Source: Sedimentisphaerales bacterium
GTDB taxonomy: Bacteria > Planctomycetota > Phycisphaerae > Sedimentisphaerales > SM23-30
Length of the DNA: 5,609 bases
Assembly: GCA_030640865.1 (NCBI GenBank)
Contig: DAOWIP010000573.1
Location: 1-5,609 of the forward strand
Reading direction: 5' to 3'
Made by a program: the position numbers and the translations under genes. Of this stretch, positions 1 to 5,498 are shown in pieces (within the stretch, counting starts at the first letter, position 1; every line of letters starts with the position of its first letter). The notes beneath the pieces are model-generated. The model did no database searches. It was not told the DNA's origin and saw only the letters and a program-made list of their open reading frames with translations.

Positions 1-791
1 AGTAGATTGTACCGGCAGACATATTCCCACCAGCGATATTTACCTTTGGGGCTAAGCTGAGCGTATGCGGTGGGTATGGCGATGCCGCCGAAGCCAATAA
101 TGGTCTGATATTTTCGCTGTGGATTCACATGAACAGTAACTGTTTCCGTGTCAGGAAACAACAATTGCCCCCGGGCGATACCGCGGGTGATGCCGTTTTG
201 ATCAATCAGTTGAAGTTGATGGCGGCTGACATCGTGCAGAAACATCTGCTGTAAAACTGTTTTCCCTTTTATTATAATCGATAGACGAAGTTTATGATCC
301 ATCTTGACGGTGATAGCCTGAAATGTACCGGTAAGTGTTGCTTCCTTTTTAGGTGCCTGCCATTCTGGATGGCGAAGTGTTTTGTTTTTTTTGTTATCTT
401 TGTTTTCGTTAAAGGCAGGTGAATCATAATAACGCTGCTGCAGGATAATTTTATTATGCTTAATAGTTATAGTAAAACCAGCCCGATCGCCTGTAAATAT
501 CCACCGTAAATAACACTGAGGATCAAATTGTTCCAGTACCAGTGTGCGCTCAAACAGCGCCGGAAGAAACTCGTCAAAAAATACACGACATTCCTGTCCG
601 ACCCGGCCCCAACCATAAAATTTGCTCTTATCGGCTCCCAGTTCAAAAGGGATGCTTTGTACATATTCGGGCATTTGCCGTAAAGCTGGTTTTTGATTGG
701 CAAATATGACATTATTTACTAATAACAGAAAAACGAAAATCCTGAATATTTGTATAGTCTGATGTTTCCCATTTAAACGGTTAAAAAGCAT
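1..791 (-). CDS. Secreted protein, N-terminal part, putative GH30-like glycoside hydrolase (runs off left edge)
   Basis: The minus-strand frame is open for 263 codons from ATG at 791 to the window edge, so the C-terminal part lies outside. Residues 1-31 look like a signal peptide: basic start, a hydrophobic core (IFRIFVFLLLV) and a likely cleavage after VIFA. Residues 32 to about 220 are a beta-rich stretch I do not recognise. From about residue 226 the sequence reads KYQTIIGFGGIAIPTAYAQL and then a Trp-rich segment (RWWEY) ending in YNLL. The pattern (K/Y)QTIxGFGG...LSP...NLL opens the catalytic barrel of GH30-type and related clan-A hydrolases, so I infer an exported polysaccharide- or glycoside-cleaving enzyme. 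Catalytic acids are not in the window, so family and substrate are open. The start is supported by AGAGGA about 6-8 bases upstream and an in-frame stop (TAG) shortly before it. The start codon sits inside the tail of the RAYT relic. Confidence 0.8.
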   Translation of the reverse strand, partial: MLFNRLNGKHQTIQIFRIFVFLLLVNNVIFANQKPALRQMPEYVQSIPFELGADKSKFYGWGRVGQECRVFFDEFLPALFERTLVLEQFDPQCYLRWIFTGDRAGFTITIKHNKIILQQRYYDSPAFNENKDNKKNKTLRHPEWQAPKKEATLTGTFQAITVKMDHKLRLSIIIKGKTVLQQMFLHDVSRHQLQLIDQNGITRGIARGQLLFPDTETVTVHVNPQRKYQTIIGFGGIAIPTAYAQLSPKGKYRWWEYVCRYNL

Positions 792-843
792 ACTTTTCCT
801 CTATGATATCGGCACATTCTACCAAAATCACTTTGAACGGTCG

Positions 844-1091
844 AACCTGAAGACCAAATTTCTCTACCTGTTCTTTGAGCAGATTAAGATAGACGCCAGC
901 GTCAAAAGTACTTTGACCCCTCGATTTTGGAGCATTGGTATTGTCTTTGCGGCGTTTTTCGGACTTTTGGCGGTTGCATCAAGATACGCCAACCGATCAT
1001 CGTCAAGAAAGAATACATCCTGACGGTTGTTACCCCGCTGGGTGATATGATGCGGAAAATCAGGTATTACAATTCGTGCTACACGCGGCAT
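844..1091 (-). pseudogene. REP-associated tyrosine transposase (RAYT) relic, truncated and split by a small insertion
   Basis: From ATG at 1091 the translation opens MPRVARIVIPDFPHHITQRG followed by NNRQDVFFLDDDRLAYL, the typical N-terminus of Y1/RAYT transposases, which mobilise or maintain REP-type palindromes. At residue 37 an 89-bp element plus a 6-bp duplication (95 bp, not a multiple of 3) shifts the frame and the ORF stops at 864. Taking the element out joins ...DDDRLAYL to NLLKEQVEKFGLQV, which is the expected next part of the family. After about residue 51 (base 844) the match ends; the frame continues to a stop at 781-783 with residues I cannot place. The catalytic HUH motif and the Tyr, which normally follow, are missing, so no active transposase is made. 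The tail overlaps the ribosome-binding site and start of the secreted hydrolase gene. Confidence 0.85.
892..980 (+). mobile_element. 89-bp MITE-like element, copy 1 (inside the RAYT relic)
   Basis: The left end gacgccagcgtcaaaagt (892-909) and the right end acttttggcggttgcatc (963-980) are imperfect terminal inverted repeats matching at 14 of 18 positions. The element is flanked exactly by the direct repeat aagata (886-891 and 981-986), a 6-bp target-site duplication. It carries no ORF of its own, so it would need a transposase in trans. Two related copies with nearly the same left end are at 2097 and 2567. I cannot assign it to a named insertion-sequence family. Confidence 0.75.
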
Positions 1092-1100
1092 AATAAATCG

Positions 1101-1129
1101 AAATAACACTATTTTTCAAGACTTGTCAA
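1101..1129 (-). promoter_or_regulatory. Possible promoter of the RAYT relic
   Basis: On the minus strand TTGACA (1124-1129) is followed, after 17 bases, by TTATTT (1101-1106), about 10 bases before the RAYT start codon. The -35 box is perfect, the -10 box weak, and the resulting leader would be very short or absent, so this may instead be part of the conserved upstream region of this transposon family. Confidence 0.25.
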
Positions 1130-1143
1130 GAATAAATGGGAAT

Positions 1144-1185
1144 AAATAGGTGACTGTCCCCTATTTAATGGTCCCCTATTTAATG
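1144..1185. repeat. Inverted and tandem repeats upstream of the RAYT relic
   Basis: The sequence aaatagg (1144-1150) and cctattt (1160-1166) form a perfect 7-bp inverted repeat around the tgactgtcc core. The 15-mer gtcccctatttaatg occurs twice head to tail (1156-1170 and 1171-1185). From general familiarity, the GTGACTGTCCCC-type motif often lies just upstream of RAYT genes, so this is probably a transposase-associated recognition or REP-like sequence. Confidence 0.6.
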
Positions 1186-1386
1186 GTTTTTTGCCCTCGG
1201 ACAACAAGGCGGAAAAACCGTCATATCTTATCTATCCTCATTACCGATTGTTATAGTAGATAACTCTGTACTATCAAGGAAGTTACATCACTTCTTCTGT
1301 CTCCCCGATAAATGTTTCCCCAAGGCATAATTTTTGCAAACATACTCACTTGTGAGTTGTTACGTTTTTTTTGGGGAGATAATATT
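1186..1386. other. Intergenic region upstream of the lipoprotein gene
   Basis: I find no gene here. It holds a perfect palindrome with 6-bp arms, ACTCAC-TT-GTGAGT (1344-1357), about 30 bases before the lipoprotein start, which could be an operator or a small leader hairpin. A second 6-bp inverted repeat, ATAGTA/TACTAT, is at 1254-1274. I see no convincing sigma-70 promoter. Confidence 0.4.
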
Positions 1387-1797
1387 ATGGCTTGGCGCTC
1401 GCTTTTCAATACTGTTAAAGGTTATTATCCACCTGGGCTTCGCAGGACTCTGCTCATTATAATTGGAATTACAACTATCTGTGGTTGCAGTAGTTATGAT
1501 GAAGATATGGTTTGGGAAGATGCTTATAACAGCTTTAATCGGTCGTGTCAGTACAATCCCCGATTTATATTTGATAATGCCGGCAAAAATGATCGCGTAT
1601 GCCAAATCAGTTCTGAGCAGTTCGGACGATTGCCCTAGCCTGTGTCGCCCGAGGCTTATTATTACGTAAATGGTGCTGATATAATAAGTTATAAAGAAGA
1701 TTATTATGACTATCAGTACCAGACCGCAGACGGCAGGCCAAAAAATCGGCTATATTCGCGTACGCGTGGTTATCGGACGGGCCAGATTATACGTTGA
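1387..1797 (+). pseudogene. Small lipoprotein gene interrupted by an in-frame TAG at codon 84
   Basis: The start at 1387 is preceded by GGGGAG (1374-1379) at good spacing; the longer frame from 1312 lacks such support. Residues 1-33 form a lipoprotein signal peptide: basic residues, a hydrophobic segment TLLIIIGITT and a lipobox ICG-C with the lipidated Cys at 34, which implies anchoring in a membrane. The mature part is acidic, then Tyr-rich. Codon 84 is TAG (1636-1638), so the present ORF ends at 83 residues. The same frame then stays open for 52 codons (PVSPEAYYYVNGADIISYKE and onward, with several Tyr and Arg) to TGA at 1795-1797. The simplest reading is a recent CAG-to-TAG nonsense mutation; amber readthrough or a sequencing error are alternatives. 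I do not recognise the family and no function is inferred. It would be about 136 residues if intact. Confidence 0.6.
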
Positions 1798-1869
1798 AAT
1801 ACATATCTAATTACCATATAATTACTTAAGTCATTTACAAAAAGGAAACGATAGATATAATAATAAATT

Positions 1870-2096
1870 GTGGGAGAGCTGGCAGTTGGAGTTAATTGGT
1901 TACTGTTGCGTAATAAAATACGGCCGTGGCACGCTATATTTCAGCTTTCACAACAGGCACTAATTATGTTGGTCAGGAAAAATTCGACAATTTTTAAAAT
2001 GTTCTTGATGTCGAGAAGTCTTTGTTATATACTGAATTACGAGTGGTTGATTAAGTCAGTAGCTTCGGTAAAAACGATTCTTACGTAGGGAAAATT
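1870..2096 (+). pseudogene. Decayed fragment resembling a TolC/OMF outer-membrane efflux protein
   Basis: Two stretches in different frames resemble the outer-membrane factor family (the exit channel of tripartite efflux and type I secretion systems). At 1888-1923 the translation GVNWLLLRNKIR resembles the family's GxxWxLFxxGKIR segment. At 1939-1962 FQLSQQAL, then in another frame from 1965 YVGQEKFDNF, stop, NVLDVEKSLLYTELRVVD, stop, VSSFGKN resembles the C-terminal helix with the G..dfl.VLdaqrsLl.aE pattern. The roughly 70 residues normally between these segments are missing, there is a frameshift near 1963, and stops lie at 1995-1997 and 2052-2054. The small element at 2097 follows directly. 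The GTG-start ORF of 72 codons from 1870 is therefore not a real gene. The match is by eye, so the family call is moderate. Confidence 0.4.
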
Positions 2097-2185
2097 GACG
2101 CCAGCGTCAAAAGTTTGTTGTTCTATTAATATCTGAACGCCAAAGCTGTTTTTGGAACTTGTTTTCGATTTTTGGCGGTTCCGTC
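2097..2185 (+). mobile_element. 89-bp MITE-like element, copy 2 (upstream of the HU gene)
   Basis: The left end (2097-2114) is identical over 18 bases to that of copy 1, and the right end atttttggcggttccgtc (2168-2185) is its imperfect inverse, matching at 13 of 18 positions. The length is exactly that of copy 1 and the right 30 bases are clearly related, while the centre has diverged. The flanks aaaatt (2091-2096) and acagtt (2186-2191) agree at 4 of 6 positions, consistent with an eroded 6-bp duplication. It ends 50 bases before the HU start and so lies in that gene's leader or promoter region. Confidence 0.65.
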
Positions 2186-2235
2186 ACAGTTATGAATTGG
2201 GTTTTTAGCTGTTCAAATCATTGGAGAGTATCGTA

Positions 2236-2562
2236 ATGGCGACCATCACGAAAAAAGAACTAATTGATAAGATTTCGGAAAAGACCAGCAATAAGCGTGT
2301 AGTGGTCAAACGAATCATTCAGGCGTTTCTGGATGACATCATTGAGGAATTGGGCCACGATAACCGCCTGGAATTCAGAGACTTTGGTGTTTTCGAGACC
2401 AAACGCCGCGCCGCTCGGGTGGCCCAAAATCCCAAGACCCTCGAGCGGGTGAATGTACCACCCAAACGAACAGTAAAATTCAAGGTCGGTCGGCTTATGA
2501 AGATGCGGTTGCATGATCAAGACATAAAAGAGTCCGGACATCAACCAGTTAGCAAACTCTAA
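2236..2562 (+). CDS. HU/IHF-family nucleoid DNA-binding protein
   Basis: This is a 108-residue histone-like protein that binds and bends DNA as a dimer in the nucleoid. Residues 1-45 form the helical dimerisation part (MATITKKELIDKISEKT and onward), residues 46-60 hold the sheet with RDFGVFETKRRAAR, and the DNA-binding arm carries N65-P66, the position of the intercalating proline. The arm closes with KFKVGRLMK, corresponding to the usual FKPGKxLK. The arm is unusual: PKTLERVNVPPKR replaces the common PxTGExIxIPA. A charged tail of about 16 residues extends past the usual 90-residue length. The start at 2236 is chosen because GGAGAG (2223-2228) lies 7 bases upstream; an in-frame TTG at 2221 precedes that site. 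The gene is flanked on both sides by copies of the small inverted-repeat element. Sequence alone does not tell HU from IHF. Confidence 0.92.
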   Translation: MATITKKELIDKISEKTSNKRVVVKRIIQAFLDDIIEELGHDNRLEFRDFGVFETKRRAARVAQNPKTLERVNVPPKRTVKFKVGRLMKMRLHDQDIKESGHQPVSKL

Positions 2563-2566
2563 AATT

Positions 2567-2722
2567 GGCGCCAGCGTCAAAAGTTTAGCTCGACTGTGAT
2601 ATCAAGCTGGGGTCGTAATAAATGAGTTGCGAGTTGTGGGTTGTGAGAAAAACGGAAGATATACCCAATAGGCATATTCATGACCTGCATAATGGTCGTT
2701 CGGCACTTTTGGCGGGAATATC
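2567..2722 (+). mobile_element. 156-bp MITE-like element, copy 3 (between the HU and cold-shock genes)
   Basis: The left end ggcgccagcgtcaaaagt (2567-2584) differs from copies 1 and 2 by one base, and the right end acttttggcgggaatatc (2705-2722) shares the acttttggcgg core. The two ends match as inverted repeats at 10 of 18 positions, best over the inner CGYCAAAAGT. The six bases before it (aaaatt) are the same as before copy 2 and overlap the HU stop codon; those after it are aacgtt. The interior is longer than in the other copies and holds a short heptamer repeat. The call rests on the conserved ends. Confidence 0.5.
2624..2647 (+). repeat. Tandem heptamer repeat GRGTTGY
   Basis: The units gagttgc, gagttgt and gggttgt, followed by gag, lie head to tail inside the third element copy. 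It is a short low-complexity tract and may account for part of that copy's extra length. Confidence 0.6.
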
Positions 2723-2746
2723 AACGTTTAATGAAATGTTGGAAGG
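2722..2746 (+). promoter_or_regulatory. Leader hairpin touching the cold-shock ribosome-binding site
   Basis: CAACGTTT (2722-2729) can pair with AAATGTTG (2734-2741) across a four-base loop, giving 8 pairs including one G-U. The last G of the stem is the first base of the Shine-Dalgarno sequence GGAAGG (2741-2746), which lies 9 bases before the ATG. Such a weak AU-rich hairpin could modulate ribosome access with temperature; that role is inference only. Confidence 0.4.
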
Positions 2747-2755
2747 TTGACGTTT

Positions 2756-2986
2756 ATGCCAAATGGTACGGTCAAGTGGTTCAATGCCAAAAAAGGCTTC
2801 GGGTTTATCTCGAATGAAAACGGTTCTGATGTTTTTGTTCACTATACCGAGATTCAGGCAAAAAACGATCAATACCTGAAGAAAGGCGATATGGTGGAAT
2901 ATGATATTGTGCCCGGTGAAATAGGACCGCGGGCAGCCAAGGTTATCATAAAGGAAGAAGTAAAAGCACAAGACACAAAGACCTGA
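2756..2986 (+). CDS. csp: Cold-shock domain protein (CspA family)
   Basis: This 76-residue protein is a single cold-shock domain, an OB-fold that binds single-stranded RNA or DNA and typically acts as an RNA chaperone in the cytoplasm. It begins MPNGTVKWFNAKKGFGFI; the RNP1 motif KGFGFI is at residues 13-18 and RNP2 appears as VFVHY at 26-30, with Tyr for the usual Phe. The nucleic-acid-facing aromatics W8, F15, F17, F27 and H29 are all present. The C-terminal tail (KEEVKAQDTKT) is a little longer than in 66-70-residue relatives. The start at 2756 has GGAAGG 9 bases upstream; a TTG at 2747 in the same frame is less likely. A hairpin repeat starts 11 bases after the stop codon. Confidence 0.95.
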   Translation: MPNGTVKWFNAKKGFGFISNENGSDVFVHYTEIQAKNDQYLKKGDMVEYDIVPGEIGPRAAKVIIKEEVKAQDTKT

Positions 2987-2996
2987 TTATAATACG

Positions 2997-3027
2997 CCTC
3001 TCTGCTATGCAGAAAGGTGCCACCCAG
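2997..3027 (-). repeat. 31-bp hairpin repeat, copy A
   Basis: The sequence has arms cctctctg (2997-3004) and cagaaagg (3010-3017) around the loop ctatg, then gtgccacccag. It matches the reverse complement of 5456-5486 at 28 of 31 positions; all three differences fall in the loop. Read on the minus strand the stem pairs fully if one G-U is allowed, whereas the plus strand has an A-C mismatch, so the minus strand is taken as its orientation. There is no T-tract, so it looks like a REP-type element rather than a classic terminator. Confidence 0.7.
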
Positions 3028-3069
3028 AGCTTTGGATTTTTCATCCTCATTCAACATATCCGATTAGAT

Positions 3070-3087
3070 GGTGCGATACATCGCACC
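3070..3087. repeat. Palindrome GGTGCGAT-AC-ATCGCACC
   Basis: This is a perfect inverted repeat with 8-bp arms and a two-base centre, followed by CTACGA, between the cold-shock gene and pfp. No T-tract follows. It resembles dispersed intergenic palindromes of the GGTGCGAT...ATCGCACC kind seen in many environmental genomes; that likeness is from memory. Confidence 0.6.
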
Positions 3088-3109
3088 CTACGAGACCCCC
3101 ACTTTTTGA

Positions 3110-3138
3110 TTGACGACGGGGAAATTGTCTGTTAGATT
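3110..3138 (+). promoter_or_regulatory. Possible sigma-70-type promoter for pfp
   Basis: TTGACG (3110-3115) and TAGATT (3133-3138) are separated by 17 bases. This would give a leader of roughly 90 bases before the chosen pfp start. Five of six -35 positions and four of six -10 positions fit consensus. Confidence 0.35.
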
Positions 3139-3235
3139 TTCTGTCTTAAGCGGAATCCGGCCGTAATGGTGGTTATGGTTTGTGTAATCATAACTGTTTG
3201 TGGCATCGTTCTTAACGAAAATGGTGATAAAAAAT

Positions 3236-4501
3236 ATGGTTGAAAAAGCTAACGCTATCGTCGCCCAGTCGGGCGGTCCCACAGCAGTTATCAACTCCAG
3301 CGCCTGCGGCGTCATCCAGGCAGCTATGAAATCAAACAAAATCGATCGGGTATTCGGCGCAACCAATGGGATTTTGGGGGTAATAGAGGAAGACATCTTC
3401 GATATTTCCGCTGAGAAGGCTGAGGCAATCGAAGCCCTGAAGCGGACCCCTGCCGCGGCTATCGGCTCGTGCCGTTACAAGCTCAAGTCGTTGGACGACA
3501 GTCGCGGGGACTACGAACGAATTATCGATGTCTTCAAGGCACACAATATCCGCTATTTCTTCTATGCCGGCGGTAATGACTCAATGGACACCGCCGACAA
3601 AGTGAATAAGCTCGCCGCCGACACCGGTTATGAACTGGTTTGTATGGGAGTGCCCAAGACAATCGACAATGATCTGGCCTGTACGGACCACTGCCCCGGC
3701 TACGGCAGCGTGGCCAAGTATGTCGCCACCTGCGCAATGGAAGCCGGAAAAGACACAGAAGCACTATATACAACCGATACCTGTACAATTCTGGAGGTAA
3801 TGGGCCGTAACGCCGGCTGGATCGCCGCGGCGACCGGCCTGGCCGCCCGCTGTCCGGAAGATGCGCCGCACCTCGTTTATCTGCCGGAAACAGCCTTTAC
3901 CGCCGAAAAATTCGTCGCTGATGTTAAGGAAGTACTCGCTAATTTCAAACGAGTATTCATCGTAGCCGGCGAAGGACTGAAAAACGAAGACGGCACCTAT
4001 ATAACCGCCGACGCCGGGTCATTCGCTAAAGACAGCTTCGGACATCAACAGCTTGGCGGTGTGGCCGAGGTACTAAAAGCGGTAATCGAAAAAGAGGTGG
4101 GCATCAAGGCCCGATTTAACAAGCTCGGCACCAACCAGCGGAGCGCCATGCACTTCGCTTCACTTACCGATGTGAATGAGGCTTATATGTGCGGTAAAAA
4201 AGCGGTCGAAGCGGCCCTTGCGGGCGAAAACGGTAAAATGGTTACTCTGGTACGCGAATCAAACGATCCGTATAAATGCACTACCGGCCTGGCGCCGCTT
4301 TATGATGTCGCTAACGGTGAAAAGTTTATGCCGCGCGAATTCATCAATGAGCGGGGCAATCATATCACCGATGCCATGCGTGATTACGTTCGTCCGCTGG
4401 TTCAGGGTGAGGCGCCTGTTACTGTCGATACTGACGGCCTGCCGGTTTATATGCGGTTTGAACGAAAACCATTAGATAAAAAATTGCCGAAATACCTGTA
4501 A
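3236..4501 (+). CDS. pfp: Pyrophosphate-dependent 6-phosphofructokinase (PPi-PFK)
   Basis: The 421-residue protein belongs to the phosphofructokinase family, which phosphorylates fructose 6-phosphate to fructose 1,6-bisphosphate in the cytoplasm. Visible motifs are AQSGGPTAVIN (10-20), AGGNDSMDTADKV (111-123), PKTIDND (140-146) with catalytic Asp144, the MGRNAGW substrate motif (189-195), AGEG (244-247) and LGTNQR (297-302). Asp115 in GGNDS, where ATP enzymes have Gly, and Lys141 in PKTIDND, also Gly in ATP enzymes, are hallmarks of pyrophosphate use; the reaction is then near equilibrium and can serve glycolysis or gluconeogenesis. Asn114 replaces the first Asp of the usual GGDDS. The start at 3236 is preferred because the family pattern begins there (MVEKANAIVAQSGG) and GGTGA lies 8 bases upstream; GTG 3200 and ATG 3221 are in-frame alternatives. 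It is more GC-rich than the following gene. Confidence 0.92.
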   Translation: MVEKANAIVAQSGGPTAVINSSACGVIQAAMKSNKIDRVFGATNGILGVIEEDIFDISAEKAEAIEALKRTPAAAIGSCRYKLKSLDDSRGDYERIIDVFKAHNIRYFFYAGGNDSMDTADKVNKLAADTGYELVCMGVPKTIDNDLACTDHCPGYGSVAKYVATCAMEAGKDTEALYTTDTCTILEVMGRNAGWIAAATGLAARCPEDAPHLVYLPETAFTAEKFVADVKEVLANFKRVFIVAGEGLKNEDGTYITADAGSFAKDSFGHQQLGGVAEVLKAVIEKEVGIKARFNKLGTNQRSAMHFASLTDVNEAYMCGKKAVEAALAGENGKMVTLVRESNDPYKCTTGLAPLYDVANGEKFMPREFINERGNHITDAMRDYVRPLVQGEAPVTVDTDGLPVYMRFERKPLDKKLPKYL

Positions 4502-4538
4502 AAAAAGGTATCGATCTTTCTGATAAGAATCAAAAAAA

Positions 4539-5444
4539 ATGGTAAAGCTTGAGGATTTAAAAAAATACAGTGATTCTAAAGATACTTCACCACATGATGG
4601 GGCAGATGCTTTTTACTGTGGGACAGAGCAGATTCATGATTTCTCTCAAAAGGTAATAATACCCGTTCTTAAAGGACAACTAAACCTTAATGATCGCGAC
4701 AAAGCCATAGTCGGAACATACTTTCGAGCGCATCTTTGCCTGTCTTCTATGGTAAGACTAAATGAATTTCAATATATTCAGCAAGTTGTCAGTTCCGCAC
4801 GAACTATTTTTGAACTCCTTGTTGATCTGAAAATATTACACAATGACAAATCTGATGAATCGACAAAAAAATTCCATGCGTTCCCACAAATAGCAAAATA
4901 TAAAAGTGCTGAACAAATGGTTCAGTTTTTACTAAATAATCCTGGCAATGTGCCAAAGGAATTTACTCACCGAAAAAAGTATTTAGATGACACGGCAAAT
5001 TCCAAGAATATAATTGAATCTATAATCACGAAACACTGGGGATTATCAAATAAGGGAAAACAAAAAAGACCACAAGATATTGGACATTGGACGGGGCTGG
5101 ATTTTAGAAAAAGAGTGCATGATTTAGGAGTAGAATATGAGCAACTTTACCTTAAAATTTATGATTGGCAAAGCTGGCACATACACTCCGGTTCGTCTGG
5201 ATATGTCGGTCTTGATAAGGAAGCATTTGAGGCTGGTTTTGGATATTCCCATGTTATTGTCCAGCAATTATTTTTAGAGGCAATTCTTATATGTGGTGAA
5301 GAATTGCACCTTGATAAAATAGACAACCTTGAAGCTCCATTAAAACATATTACCGAAAACCTTAGATTAAGTTCAGGAAAAGTGTTATTGCAAAAGGATA
5401 TCGAAGAACTCAAAAAACTTGGACAAAAAAACATAGACAAATAA
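4539..5444 (+). CDS. DUF5677-like protein of unknown function
   Basis: This 301-residue, mostly helical cytosolic-type protein has no signal peptide or clear membrane segment. Conserved-looking parts are YFRAHLCLSSMVRLNEFQYI (61-80), ARTIFELLVDLKIL (87-100), FHAFPQIAKYK (112-122), HWTG (183-186) and a W-H-x-H-S-G motif (213-218); the Arg-x-x-(F)-E helix and the late S/H motif recall DUF5677 proteins, which have no settled biochemical role. The C-terminus (about 283-298) is a short charged helix. It starts 37 bases after the pfp stop with no terminator between, so read-through from pfp is possible. It has no clear Shine-Dalgarno, only an A-run before the ATG, and its codons are visibly more AT-rich than those of pfp, suggesting later acquisition. 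An HsdS tail fragment lies 55 bases downstream, so a link to restriction or defence is possible but inferred. Confidence 0.7.
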   Translation: MVKLEDLKKYSDSKDTSPHDGADAFYCGTEQIHDFSQKVIIPVLKGQLNLNDRDKAIVGTYFRAHLCLSSMVRLNEFQYIQQVVSSARTIFELLVDLKILHNDKSDESTKKFHAFPQIAKYKSAEQMVQFLLNNPGNVPKEFTHRKKYLDDTANSKNIIESIITKHWGLSNKGKQKRPQDIGHWTGLDFRKRVHDLGVEYEQLYLKIYDWQSWHIHSGSSGYVGLDKEAFEAGFGYSHVIVQQLFLEAILICGEELHLDKIDNLEAPLKHITENLRLSSGKVLLQKDIEELKKLGQKNIDK

Positions 5445-5455
5445 TACGACTGGGG

Positions 5456-5486
5456 CTGGGTGGCACCTTTCTGTATTTCAGAGAGG
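5456..5486 (+). repeat. 31-bp hairpin repeat, copy B (inverted relative to copy A)
   Basis: ctgggtggcacctttctg (5456-5473), loop tattt, then cagagagg (5479-5486). The stem CCTTTCTG/CAGAGAGG is fully paired if one U-G is allowed. The 18-base arm and the 8-base arm are identical to the reverse complement of copy A, and only the loop differs. It starts 11 bases after the DUF5677 stop, as copy A starts shortly after the cold-shock stop. Confidence 0.7.
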
Positions 5487-5498
5487 TGTTCCTGTATA

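Noticed and set aside
467..712. 81-codon minus-strand ORF
   Set aside because: It is a different frame within the secreted-protein gene, whose 263-codon frame with signal peptide and GFGG motif is far better supported.
1870..2088. 72-codon GTG-start ORF as an intact gene
   Set aside because: No ribosome-binding site; its parts make sense only as frameshifted remnants of a larger family, so it is listed as a pseudogene.
2624..2647. CRISPR-type repeat
   Set aside because: Units are only 7 bases, adjacent and without spacers.
2997..3027. Intrinsic terminator for the cold-shock gene
   Set aside because: The stem has a mismatch on the coding strand and no T-tract follows; the inverted second copy points to a dispersed repeat instead.
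3534..3788. Arg-rich minus-strand ORF
   Set aside because: Antisense shadow of pfp; its composition reflects the codon pattern of the opposite strand.
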